A DNA stretch of 10,233 bases from Bacteroidales bacterium (GCA_007123065.1 SKSI01000109.1:1-10233); one strand, 5' to 3'; shown: positions 1 to 7,094, numbered from the stretch's first letter. Numbers and translations: made by a program. The notes: generated by a model not told the origin, from the sequence alone.

Positions 1-60
1 GAAGAGATTTTACCTCTTTACAGAAAATACTACGCAGAGGAAGAAGAAGAAATGGAATAA
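1..60 (+). CDS. C-terminal end of an unidentified gene (partial)
   Basis: The first reading frame is open from the window edge and ends in TAA at 58-60. It encodes 19 residues, EEILPLYRKYYAEEEEEME, an amphipathic stretch with a strongly acidic tail. A hairpin terminator follows 16 bases after the stop, which supports this frame as the end of a real plus-strand gene; the other two plus frames run on through the terminator. The fragment is too short to assign a family, and no function is proposed. The AGA/GAA-rich end could be biased sequence rather than code, so confidence is moderate. Confidence 0.55.
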   Translation, partial: EEILPLYRKYYAEEEEEME

Positions 61-76
61 TCATTTCTCCACAAAT

Positions 77-115
77 AAAAAACAGGGGAGGCTCGAAAAA
101 CCTTCCCTGTTTTAT
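77..115. terminator. Bidirectional rho-independent terminator
   Basis: A 12-bp stem, AAACAGGGGAGG at 80-91 and CCTTCCCTGTTT at 101-112 with one G-U pair, encloses a 9-base loop (92-100). It is followed by TTTTATT on the plus strand and by TTTTTTATTT on the minus strand. It lies between convergent genes, 16 bases after the stop of the plus-strand gene and about 90 bases after the stop of the minus-strand DUF2807 gene. It can therefore end transcription from both sides. Confidence 0.85.
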
Positions 116-201
116 TAACAAACGCTACTTAACATAATATTAATTATATAACAAAAGGTGCCATTGAAACAGAATGCTGTGTATGGTTTGATATCCGGAA
201 C

Positions 202-942
202 TTATTTGGCTATGATACTGCCACCAAACGAAGTATTCCATTCAGTATGCTTTGGATCCCCATAATGGTAAATGACACTGCCGCTTGTAGCTTTTGCTGT
301 TAATGATTCAGTAACAAAAACAGAAATTTCGGCACCACTTGTACCTTTTACGTCACAGTTAACAACATGCAGTTCTTTTGAATCCATCCTGGAACCCGAA
401 GTTACTTTAGCGAACATATCTGCAACGTGGCCGGATAGTCTCGTCGACACCCCTCCCTTAAGATTTACTTCAAGTTGTTGCAGGTGCAAATTCAATGTGC
501 TTTCCGCGCCGGAATGCAAATTATGAATGAAATTTTCTCCTTTAATGGGTTGATCAGCTATAAAATGCGCTCCAACGGAACCATCCAGCCTGTTAAGATC
601 AGAAAATGCAATGTAGACATTCATTTTTGAATGTTTGCCTACAGCTTTATTCAATCTGATTTTTAACTGATCCTTCTTAATATCAGTAAGAATATAATCC
701 ATCAGGTTGTCATCCGCTTCGACGCGGATTTCGTAATTGTCACTTTGCGTCAGATAAACATTAAAGTTACCGCGGACCTCTATCATATTAAAACTGTCTG
801 CTGCTCTCTCTTCAATAATTACATTGCCACTGCCCTGGTGTAATTCTCTTGATAACTCCATTCGCAAAATTAGCAGTATCGAAAAAAGTGCCAATATCAA
901 TAATACAAAGGCCGTTAATAATATTTTATTTGCTGTTTTCAT
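202..942 (-). CDS. Membrane-anchored DUF2807 (head GIN domain) protein
   Basis: This 246-residue protein has one N-terminal hydrophobic helix (about residues 8-27, LLTAFVLLILALFSILLIL) and then a beta-rich extracytoplasmic domain. The N-terminal half holds the typical DUF2807 opening (FNMIEVRGNFNVYLTQ at about 51-66). The C-terminal half repeats short Ser/Gly turns (SGA 144, GGV 163, SGS 182, SGA 202, SGS 220) about every 19 residues, as expected of a right-handed beta-helix. No clear signal-peptidase or lipobox site is visible, so it is probably anchored facing the periplasm. It is the last gene of a minus-strand operon, 21 bases after the GntR gene. DUF2807 proteins are common in Bacteroidota beside regulators and ABC exporters. 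The name 'auto-transporter adhesin' is a database label, not a proven role, so adhesion should not be assumed. Confidence 0.88.
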   Translation of the reverse strand: MKTANKILLTAFVLLILALFSILLILRMELSRELHQGSGNVIIEERAADSFNMIEVRGNFNVYLTQSDNYEIRVEADDNLMDYILTDIKKDQLKIRLNKAVGKHSKMNVYIAFSDLNRLDGSVGAHFIADQPIKGENFIHNLHSGAESTLNLHLQQLEVNLKGGVSTRLSGHVADMFAKVTSGSRMDSKELHVVNCDVKGTSGAEISVFVTESLTAKATSGSVIYHYGDPKHTEWNTSFGGSIIAK

Positions 943-963
943 TGATCTATAGTTTAAAAATGT

Positions 964-1323
964 TTACTTTTTATACACTTCATATTCTTTTTCCAAATCC
1001 CGGGTGTTCATTTTTAACATGTCCATTGTTTGGAATACTTTTGGCAGTTCTTCCTGTATAAAGGCTTCTTTTTTGAAGTCCATGGTTTTAATGAAGCCAT
1101 CATCAGCAACAAAATAACCGATACCTCTTTTATTAAAAATAATGCCTTTATCCTGTAAAAAATTAAACGTGCGAAAAGCTGTATTGGGGTTTACCTCAAG
1201 TTGGACTGCAATATCTCTGATTGAGGGTATCTTCTCCCCTTCATTCCAATGCTTTTTCAGGATGCGCTCACATAAAAAATCTGCAATTTGAAGATAAATG
1301 GCTTGTTTGTCGTTAAATTCCAT
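964..1323 (-). CDS. GntR-family transcriptional regulator, YtrA type
   Basis: This 119-residue protein has an N-terminal winged helix-turn-helix (about residues 10-72). It carries the GntR hallmarks GEKIPSIRDIA (29-39), the recognition-helix segment VNPNTAFRTF (44-53), the segment LQDKGII (56-62) and a wing ending GIGYFV (67-72). Only about 45 residues follow, a short helical tail without a large ligand domain, which is the pattern of the YtrA subfamily. That subfamily usually controls a neighbouring ABC transporter, and this gene sits inside such an operon. Its ATG at 1323 follows the permease stop with one base between (TAATATG), so translation is probably coupled. It is likely a self-acting repressor; the inverted repeat at 2948-2971 is its best candidate site here. 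The inducer is unknown. Confidence 0.93.
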   Translation of the reverse strand: MEFNDKQAIYLQIADFLCERILKKHWNEGEKIPSIRDIAVQLEVNPNTAFRTFNFLQDKGIIFNKRGIGYFVADDGFIKTMDFKKEAFIQEELPKVFQTMDMLKMNTRDLEKEYEVYKK

Positions 1324-1324
1324 A

Positions 1325-2092
1325 TTATACCTGCCTTTCTTTTAATGAGAACCAACTTACCACAAGAAAAAACGGCATCATTAAATAATTATAAAGAATT
1401 TTTGCTATTTGTGGTATAATGTTCATAAATATTGAATCCATTCTGAATGAAGCTGCGCCTGATTCCATCATATCCATGTTTCCGTCCATAAAAGCAGAAA
1501 ACATCATCCTGCTGAATATACCGGTAAAAATCATAAATACCACAAATACAACGAATAAAGCCAGCAAAGTCTTCAGGAAATTGTATTTGCGGAAATATGC
1601 TGCGCCAAGCAGAAAAACTGACTGCGTGATCAGATATGTTTTGAATGCTTTGAGATAGCTGGCGCTAAATGCATAGTTAATAGACGAAAAGTCAAATGTA
1701 AGGTTCATGATCAGGTTGGATAGAAAAATGATCACAAAAATCAGCAACAGTGCAAAAACAGGAAACAAGACACCGGTCAGCAACCATCCTGACAACAATC
1801 GTTCAGTAGTTGAAACCGGCAATGTGAGGTAATGAAATGCTTTCCGTTGTTCGTTAAGTTCACTGAAAATGCTGCTGGTAAATATATAACCACCAATAAA
1901 CATAATCGTGAGATAAGCCGGTGTGAGCGCGGCAATTCTTCCAGGCTCAAAATAAGCTACCAGTAAGGAAATGACAAGCAAAACGCCGGCAAGAGCCCCA
2001 AAAGCAATCATCCAACCGGTAAGGTTCGACAATAAATGCCTGCGCGTCAATAGAAATAGTCGATTCAGGTTTAAAATATTACTCTTTTCCAT
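1325..2092 (-). CDS. ABC-2-type transporter permease
   Basis: This membrane protein has about six predicted helices (roughly residues 26-47, 58-78, 101-125, 146-166, 171-194 and 228-248). The cytoplasmic stretch between helices 2 and 3 holds FSELNEQRKAFHYLTLPVS, typical of Bacteroidota ABC-2-type permeases. It should pair with the ATPase encoded just upstream to form an exporter in the inner membrane; the substrate cannot be told from sequence. I chose the ATG at 2092, giving 255 residues and a 7-base gap from the ATPase stop, with GGAT a few bases before the start. An in-frame ATG at 2137 would add 15 residues (MPIQRVLIKNLNRIP) but would overlap the ATPase gene by 38 bases, so it is less likely. 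Confidence 0.88.
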   Translation of the reverse strand: MEKSNILNLNRLFLLTRRHLLSNLTGWMIAFGALAGVLLVISLLVAYFEPGRIAALTPAYLTIMFIGGYIFTSSIFSELNEQRKAFHYLTLPVSTTERLLSGWLLTGVLFPVFALLLIFVIIFLSNLIMNLTFDFSSINYAFSASYLKAFKTYLITQSVFLLGAAYFRKYNFLKTLLALFVVFVVFMIFTGIFSRMMFSAFMDGNMDMMESGAASFRMDSIFMNIIPQIAKILYNYLMMPFFLVVSWFSLKERQV

Positions 2093-2099
2093 GGGAATC

Positions 2100-2933
2100 C
2101 TATTTAAATTCTTTATTAATACTCTTTGAATTGGCAATTACACCGTTAAACAACAGCTCTACATCCATCCTGCTTTCTTTATTTCCCGGGTTTGGAGCAA
2201 TAACAGCGTATCCGCCTATACCCTCTTCGTGGTAAATAGGCTGCATGTTTTCCTTTAACTCCAATGCGGTATCAAACAACAATGCAGATGTAATGCTCGC
2301 AATATCCTGCTGAAATATGATCATACCTTCATCAATAATAATGATTGGATCAATCAGATTCTCCAGATCTCTTACCTGATGGGTGGATATAACAACACAT
2401 TGATCTTCGTTTACCGATGCAGCAATAACCCTGCGAAATTGGCTCTTAGAAGGAATGTCCAGACCATTTGTTGGCTCATCCATAAGCAACAAGCGCGCAG
2501 AGGTCGCTAAACCGAATGCCAGTAAAAATTTCTTTTTCTGACCAAAAGAAAGCTGATGCAGCTTATAATGAGGCTCCAGCTGAAATTCTTTCAAAAGCCA
2601 TGAAAGCTTGTCATGGTCAAAACGCTTATAAAAAGATGCATTCAGCGTCACATAACGATCGATTCGTACCGAAGGCAAATGATATTCCTCAGGTATGAAA
2701 CAAATGTCCTCCAAATACTCGGGAACGCGATCTTTTGAAAGATGACCATTGATTTGACAATAACCTTGATCCGGAAAAACCAAACCTGTCATTACCTTTA
2801 ATAAAGTGGTCTTCCCTGCACCGTTTTTACCCAGCAAACCATAAATGTTGCCCGGCTGCAGTTCAAGATCCAGTTGGTTAAACAAAGTCTTCTTCTTCGA
2901 ATAACCAAAACTTAAGTTTTGAATATTAACCAT
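2100..2933 (-). CDS. ABC transporter ATP-binding protein
   Basis: This 277-residue nucleotide-binding subunit has Walker A GKNGAGKT (35-42), the ABC signature in the form LSFGQ (128-132), Walker B LLLMDEP (148-154) with the catalytic Glu at 153, a D-loop (NGLD, 156-159) and the switch His at 185 (STHQ). The usual Q-loop Gln is replaced by Glu (FIPEE, 79-83), a form also found in other drug- or YtrB-type ATPases. About 60 residues after the core form a C-terminal extension. It is the first gene of the minus-strand operon and has a good promoter upstream. It would energise the permease encoded next to it; since no binding protein is encoded, export is more likely than uptake. Confidence 0.95.
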   Translation of the reverse strand: MVNIQNLSFGYSKKKTLFNQLDLELQPGNIYGLLGKNGAGKTTLLKVMTGLVFPDQGYCQINGHLSKDRVPEYLEDICFIPEEYHLPSVRIDRYVTLNASFYKRFDHDKLSWLLKEFQLEPHYKLHQLSFGQKKKFLLAFGLATSARLLLMDEPTNGLDIPSKSQFRRVIAASVNEDQCVVISTHQVRDLENLIDPIIIIDEGMIIFQQDIASITSALLFDTALELKENMQPIYHEEGIGGYAVIAPNPGNKESRMDVELLFNGVIANSKSINKEFK

Positions 2934-2947
2934 AAATTTAATGTTTT

Positions 2948-2971
2948 AGTGTTCTACGTTTCTAATACACT
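2948..2971. promoter_or_regulatory. Inverted repeat, candidate GntR/YtrA operator
   Basis: The arms AGTGT (2948-2952) and ACACT (2967-2971) are perfect inverted copies separated by 14 bases, with a few further symmetric matches inside. The repeat lies directly downstream of the predicted minus-strand -7 element and would cover the transcription start, a normal position for a repressor site. GntR-family sites commonly have GT...AC ends, and the operon encodes a GntR protein. Five-base arms arise easily by chance in a region this size, so this is a position-based proposal. Confidence 0.35.
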
Positions 2972-2972
2972 G

Positions 2973-3003
2973 CAAATGTAATACGCTTTTTTAAAATACC
3001 AAA
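2973..3003 (-). promoter_or_regulatory. Bacteroidota-type promoter of the ABC/GntR/DUF2807 operon
   Basis: Read on the minus strand, TTTG (3003 to 3000) is followed by 19 bases and then TACATTTG (2980 to 2973). This matches the Bacteroidota primary sigma factor pattern TTTG / about 19 bp / TAnnTTTG at all specified bases. Transcription would start near 2967, leaving a leader of about 34 bases before the ATPase ATG at 2933. Two A-tracts (minus strand, 3024 to 3015 and 3012 to 3005) sit directly upstream of the -33 element and could act like an UP element. Confidence 0.68.
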
Positions 3004-3107
3004 CTTTTTTTTAATTTTTTTTTTGATATTTACAAAATTTCTCAACAGAATGTATAAATTGCCGCGATTATATGTAATTGATTATCAAATCTTTAACATT
3101 TTTTAAC

Positions 3108-3128
3108 GACATATTTTATTTATATGTC
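3108..3128. promoter_or_regulatory. Inverted repeat over the -33 region of the Bat operon promoter
   Basis: GACATAT (3108-3114) and ATATGTC (3122-3128) are perfect 7-base inverted arms around a TTTATTT spacer. The repeat covers the place where the -33 element of the predicted plus-strand promoter would lie, so a protein bound here could block or replace normal sigma contact. The arms are AT-rich apart from their outer GAC/GTC ends, so chance formation is possible. No binding protein can be named. Confidence 0.35.
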
Positions 3129-3147
3129 CTTTCAGATCATAATTTTG
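3115..3147 (+). promoter_or_regulatory. Probable promoter of the Bat operon
   Basis: TAATTTTG at 3140-3147 matches the Bacteroidota -7 pattern TAnnTTTG. The matching -33 element is poor: TTTA at 3115-3118 with a 21-base spacer is the best available. Transcription would begin near 3154, about 37 bases before the moxR ATG at 3191. The strong -7 and weak -33 suggest a promoter that may need an activator, or one that is bound at the inverted repeat lying over it. Confidence 0.45.
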
Positions 3148-3190
3148 CCTGAAAATTAATACCAATTGAAACCATTATAAACCGATAAAA

Positions 3191-4174
3191 ATGGATATAA
3201 AGGAGCTGAATGAACGCATTCAACAGGAAAGTATCTTTGTGCATCAGCTGACTGCTGAGATGAAAAAGGTTATTATCGGGCAGAAAGATATGGTGGACAG
3301 GCTTTTGGTTGGCTTACTTGCAAACGGGCATATCCTTCTGGAAGGTGTTCCCGGACTGGCAAAAACACTTGCGATCAAATCACTTGCACAGGCAATCAAA
3401 GCACGTTTCAGCCGCATACAGTTCACACCTGACCTGCTTCCTGCCGACCTGATAGGAACGATGATCTACAGTCAGAAAACCGAAGAGTTTCTTGTCAGAA
3501 AGGGACCTGTTTTCGCCAATTTCATCCTTGCAGATGAGATCAACCGCGCCCCTGCCAAGGTCCAAAGTGCATTGCTGGAAGCGATGCAGGAGCGACAGGT
3601 TACCATTGGCGATCACTCCTTCGTTCTGGATGAACCTTTTCTGGTTCTGGCAACAGAAAACCCCCTGGAGCAGGAAGGCACCTATCCCCTGCCGGAAGCC
3701 CAGATCGACCGCTTCATGATGAAGGTCATTATCGGATACCCTTCAAGAGAAGAGGAAAAAGAGATATTGCGACAGAACATGCTGCAGCAATTCCCCTCCA
3801 CTTCTCCCATCATTGAGCCGGCTCAGATAATCAATGCACGAAAAGTGGTGCGAGATGTGTATGTTGATGAAAAGATTGAAAACTACATCACCGACATCGT
3901 TTTCGCAACACGTTACCCGGAAGAGTACAAACTGAGCAGGCTGAAGCCGCTCATCAGCTATGGAGGCTCTCCAAGAGCCAGCATCAATATGGCACTGGCA
4001 GCAAAAGCTTTTGCCTTCATCCATCAAAGAGGTTATGTTATACCGGAAGATATCCGGGCAATATGCCACGATGTGCTCAGGCACCGCATTGGCCTGACTT
4101 ACGAAGCAGAAGCCGAGAATATCACCCCGGAGGAGATCATCAATGACATACTGAATGTCGTTGAAGTTCCCTAA
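3191..4174 (+). CDS. moxR: MoxR-family AAA+ ATPase
   Basis: This 327-residue cytoplasmic ATPase has Walker A GVPGLAKT (52-59), Walker B FILADE (111-116), sensor 1 ATENP (154-158), the conserved QIDRF with the likely arginine finger (171-175) and sensor 2 GGSPRAS (258-264). The C-terminal lid carries the MoxR sequences PEDIRA and VLRHRI (285-300). Length and motifs are those of a complete, active member. MoxR ATPases act as chaperone-like motors that help mature or remodel complexes, typically with VWA-domain proteins encoded next door, as here. It is the first gene of the Bat operon. The start at 3191 has an A-rich leader (ACCGATAAAA) and no clear Shine-Dalgarno sequence, which is normal for Bacteroidota. 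Confidence 0.96.
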   Translation: MDIKELNERIQQESIFVHQLTAEMKKVIIGQKDMVDRLLVGLLANGHILLEGVPGLAKTLAIKSLAQAIKARFSRIQFTPDLLPADLIGTMIYSQKTEEFLVRKGPVFANFILADEINRAPAKVQSALLEAMQERQVTIGDHSFVLDEPFLVLATENPLEQEGTYPLPEAQIDRFMMKVIIGYPSREEEKEILRQNMLQQFPSTSPIIEPAQIINARKVVRDVYVDEKIENYITDIVFATRYPEEYKLSRLKPLISYGGSPRASINMALAAKAFAFIHQRGYVIPEDIRAICHDVLRHRIGLTYEAEAENITPEEIINDILNVVEVP

Positions 4175-4235
4175 AACAAGATTGATAAAATAACACCAAT
4201 CCATTCTCTCTGAACCGTCGCATACCTAAAGAACT

Positions 4236-5105
4236 ATGGAAACCAGCGAACTGATAAAAAAAGTACGCAAGATCGAAATCAAAACAAGAGGCATCTCCAG
4301 CCAGTTGTTTTCCGGTCATTACCATAGTGCTTTCAAAGGTCGTGGAATGGCATTTACAGAGGTCAGAGAGTACTATTTCGGTGATGATATAAGAAATATT
4401 GACTGGAACGTCACCGCACGCTTCAATCACCCTTACGTAAAGGTATTTGAGGAAGAGCGCGAGATGACGGTTATGCTGCTGATTGACGTGAGCGGTTCCA
4501 ACGATTTTGGTGCAACCGGACGCGTGAAGGAGCAGGTAATCACAGAGATAGCAGGAGTACTGGCTTTTTCTGCAATCAGCAACAATGACAAAGTGGGCGT
4601 GATTTTCTTCAGCGACCGGATAGAGAAGTTTATTCCACCAAAAAAAGGAACTGCACATATATTGCGAATCATCAGAGAGCTGATCAATTTTAAACCGGAA
4701 AGCCGTGCTACCGACATATCAGCGGCATTAAAATATTTTCGCAATGTGATCAAAAAACGATCTATCGCCTTTCTTATTTCTGATTATCAAGATAATGATT
4801 ATGCGGATGCGCTGAGCATCGCTGCCAGAAAGCATGATCTGATCTGCATCCGTGTGTATGATGAAAGAGAAACGACGATCCCCCCCGTTGGAATTCTGAA
4901 ATTCCGGGATGCTGAGAGTGGACAGGCATACTGGATCAACACATCTGACAAAAAGATCAGAAAGCAGATGGAGCTTTACAGCAAAAAACATGAGGATTAC
5001 ATGCGTAAAGCCTTTGCAAGAGCAGGGGTCGATAACGTTGTCGTACCTACGAAGCAGGACTACATTCCGCCATTAATGAGGTTGTTCAGAAAAAGAAGTC
5101 ATTAA
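4236..5105 (+). CDS. DUF58 protein with VWA-like fold
   Basis: This 289-residue protein has the DUF58 signature GRGMAFTEVREYYFGDD followed by RNIDWNVTAR (36-62). A VWA-like half follows with the metal-site motif DVSGS (84-88), the Thr/Asp pair at 159-160 and ISDYQD (181-186). No signal peptide or membrane helix is visible, so it probably acts in the cytoplasm, unlike longer DUF58 proteins that carry N-terminal helices. DUF58 genes nearly always follow moxR genes, and the two products are thought to work together. The gap from moxR is 61 bases. The start is secure because an in-frame TAA lies at 4227-4229, just before the ATG. It is sometimes annotated only as a hypothetical protein; its biochemical action is unproven. 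Confidence 0.94.
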   Translation: METSELIKKVRKIEIKTRGISSQLFSGHYHSAFKGRGMAFTEVREYYFGDDIRNIDWNVTARFNHPYVKVFEEEREMTVMLLIDVSGSNDFGATGRVKEQVITEIAGVLAFSAISNNDKVGVIFFSDRIEKFIPPKKGTAHILRIIRELINFKPESRATDISAALKYFRNVIKKRSIAFLISDYQDNDYADALSIAARKHDLICIRVYDERETTIPPVGILKFRDAESGQAYWINTSDKKIRKQMELYSKKHEDYMRKAFARAGVDNVVVPTKQDYIPPLMRLFRKRSH

Positions 5106-5142
5106 AGTTTAACTCAAACGATATGATTCGATCACAACAAAT

Positions 5143-6090
5143 ATGAACTTAATGATCAAAAACATATCATCCTTTCTGTTCATCCTGGCTTTAAGCCATC
5201 AAATCATCTTTGGATCAGATGATACTTCGGCAACCGTCACGATTCAGCCGCAACAGATCCTGATCGGCCAGCCCGCAGACCTGCAAATCAGCGCCAATAT
5301 TCCTTCCGGCGGGTTTCTGAATTGGCCCGGATATGAAGAACTGGAAGATCATAAAATCGAAATCCTGAATCTGGGTTTGGTTGACACCCTGGACCGTGAT
5401 GCCGGAAGTACCACCCTGATGCAAACACTTCGTGTAACATCCTGGGAAGAAGGATACATTCCGATACCTGCTTTTGAATTTACATTTATATCGGATAACG
5501 ATACCATTCATTTCGAAAGCAAGGCGACGCTACTGGAGGTACAAACTGTTGAAGTCGATATGACAGATCGTTACAGGGACATCAGGCCGCTTTTTAAATT
5601 CCCCAGAACCTTTCGCGAAATCCTACCCTACCTGCTCGCAGCCATTGGATTATTGATTATCGTGGTTTTAATCATTCGCTTCCTGAAAAAGAGAAAAAAG
5701 CCCCTGAAAGAGCCGACCATCTGGGAAAAACCGGAAGTGCCGGCACATATTGCAGCCATCTCAAGTCTGGAAACACTCAGGCAGAAAGAGTTGTGGCAAA
5801 AAGGTCATATTAAAGCCTACCATAGTGAGCTGACAACCATTCTCCGGAAATATTTATACAAACGGTTTCATCTCGATGCCATAGAAATGACAACCCGGGA
5901 GATTGTTCAAAAACTTCCTGCATATATTGAAAATACAGCGCTTCAGAGCGATTTTAAGAATATTTTTGAGCTTGCCGATATGGTAAAGTTTGCTAAATTC
6001 AATCCTGAAGACAATGATCATGAAAAGGTGCTGGAAAAAGCCCTTGAATTCGTAAAAAAAACTGCAGAGATTGTAAACGATAAAGAATGA
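5143..6090 (+). CDS. Bat-operon membrane protein, BatD-like exterior domain plus cytoplasmic helical domain
   Basis: This 315-residue protein has a signal peptide or anchor (about 6-24), an extracytoplasmic beta-rich part (about 28-138), one membrane helix (161-180) followed by KKRKK, and a cytoplasmic helical domain (about 205-312). The first part resembles a single BatD-type beta domain (ATVTIQPQQILIGQPADLQI at 30-49). The last part carries sequence typical of Bat-operon proteins: LRQKELWQKGHIKAYHSEL (212-230), LRKYLYKRF (234-242), MTTREI (249-254) and FELADMVKFAKF (275-286). It bridges the membrane and could link BatD-like outer parts to the MoxR/DUF58 proteins in the cytoplasm; that link is inference. 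It overlaps batA by four bases (ATGA at 6087-6090), so the two are probably translationally coupled. An in-frame ATG at 5152 is a possible alternative start. Confidence 0.88.
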   Translation: MNLMIKNISSFLFILALSHQIIFGSDDTSATVTIQPQQILIGQPADLQISANIPSGGFLNWPGYEELEDHKIEILNLGLVDTLDRDAGSTTLMQTLRVTSWEEGYIPIPAFEFTFISDNDTIHFESKATLLEVQTVEVDMTDRYRDIRPLFKFPRTFREILPYLLAAIGLLIIVVLIIRFLKKRKKPLKEPTIWEKPEVPAHIAAISSLETLRQKELWQKGHIKAYHSELTTILRKYLYKRFHLDAIEMTTREIVQKLPAYIENTALQSDFKNIFELADMVKFAKFNPEDNDHEKVLEKALEFVKKTAEIVNDKE

Positions 6091-7088
6091 ACTGGTTTGC
6101 CGACATAGAATTTGCCAAACAGGAATTCCTTTGGTTGCTGTTATTGATACCGTTATTTGTGATATGGTATATTCGCAAACACAAGGAACTCTCATCCGAC
6201 ATACGTTTTGTGCATTCCGGATTTATAAAAAACATCAGGAAAGGCTTTCGTATACGCATGCTGCATCTTCCCTTTGTTTTGCGAATGCTTGCGATGGTAC
6301 TTCTTCTTATTGCCCTGGCAAGGCCACAAACCGCTTCAAGCACGCGCGACATAAGTGTGGAAGGCATTGACATTATGATCACACTGGATATATCCGGATC
6401 GATGCTTGCTGAGGATTTCAGTCCAAACCGAATGGAAGCGGCAAAAAGGACGGCACTCGACTTCATTGATATGCGCCCTAATGACCGGATTGGGGTGACA
6501 GTTTTCAGCGGATTTAGTTTCACCATGGTTCCATTAACGACTGATCATACCATGCTGAAACAGTTGGCTGCAAATATTCGTACCGGTATGGTTGAGGATG
6601 GCACCGCCATAGGCGATGGCCTGGCAACCGCTGTTAACCGCTTACGCGACAGCGATGCAATCAGTCGTGTTATCGTGTTGCTCACCGATGGCATCAACAA
6701 CAGGGGCGTTATTGATCCGCTTACAGCGGCTGAAATTGCAGCACTTTATGATATCAGGGTTTATACCATTGGGGTCGGTAGCAGCGGACCTGTCCCCTAC
6801 CCGTTTCAGACACCTTACGGTATCAGATATCAGGATGTCGAATTTCCAGTTGATGAAGAATTGTTACAACAGATTGCCAATATGACCGGAGGGCAATACT
6901 TCTGGGCTGACCGATACGACATGCTTGAGCAGGTTTATCGGGAGATTGACCAGCTGGAACGAACAAAAATTGATGTAACAGAGTTTACGCATCATCAGGA
7001 TGAATATCTGCCATTGCTCATTCTTGCTTTGGTTTTAATAGTTGCAGAAGCATTACTCCGGCACACATGGCTAAAAACAACACCATAA
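6087..7088 (+). CDS. batA: BatA, membrane-anchored VWA-domain protein
   Basis: This 333-residue protein has two N-terminal membrane helices (about 13-29 and 62-78), a VWA domain (about 92-290) and a C-terminal membrane helix (307-324). The metal-ion-dependent adhesion site is complete: DISGS (101-105), Thr173 in EDGTAIGDGLA, and Asp201 in LLTDG. ALARPQ (76-81) at the end of the second helix and GFSFTMVPLTTD (142-153) are also typical of BatA. The VWA domain should face the periplasm and bind partners through its metal ion. In the Bat operon BatA and BatB are related proteins thought to form a complex. The start codon overlaps the stop of the previous gene. Confidence 0.95.
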   Translation: MNWFADIEFAKQEFLWLLLLIPLFVIWYIRKHKELSSDIRFVHSGFIKNIRKGFRIRMLHLPFVLRMLAMVLLLIALARPQTASSTRDISVEGIDIMITLDISGSMLAEDFSPNRMEAAKRTALDFIDMRPNDRIGVTVFSGFSFTMVPLTTDHTMLKQLAANIRTGMVEDGTAIGDGLATAVNRLRDSDAISRVIVLLTDGINNRGVIDPLTAAEIAALYDIRVYTIGVGSSGPVPYPFQTPYGIRYQDVEFPVDEELLQQIANMTGGQYFWADRYDMLEQVYREIDQLERTKIDVTEFTHHQDEYLPLLILALVLIVAEALLRHTWLKTTP

Positions 7089-7094
7089 AAAAAT

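Noticed and set aside
2093..2137. Longer N-terminus for the permease starting at 2137
   Set aside because: It would overlap the ATPase gene by 38 bases, and the added residues are not membrane-like. The start at 2092 gives a normal 7-base gap.
2340..2700. Q-loop Glu and LSFGQ signature as signs of a dead ABC ATPase
   Set aside because: Walker A, Walker B with catalytic Glu, D-loop and switch His are all intact, and these variants occur in other working ABC exporters.
3001..3024. Long T-tracts (3005-3012 and 3015-3024) as a possible terminator
   Set aside because: No GC-rich stem precedes them on the plus strand, and both flanking operons point away from this region. An upstream A-tract element for the minus-strand promoter fits better.
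3078..3088. TTGAT-T-ATCAA, which looks like an FNR/CRP-type box upstream of an aerotolerance operon
   Set aside because: FNR-type sites need about four bases between the half-sites; here there is one. The site is also about 60 bases upstream of the predicted -7 element. AT-rich chance palindrome is the simpler reading.
4140..4658. 172-codon minus-strand open frame across the moxR-DUF58 junction
   Set aside because: It lies antisense to two clearly conserved genes, has no family motif and a Cys/His-rich composition typical of a shadow frame.
5999..6526. 175-codon minus-strand open frame over the start of batA
   Set aside because: Antisense to batA and the preceding gene, both of which have clear conserved domains; the translation shows no domain.
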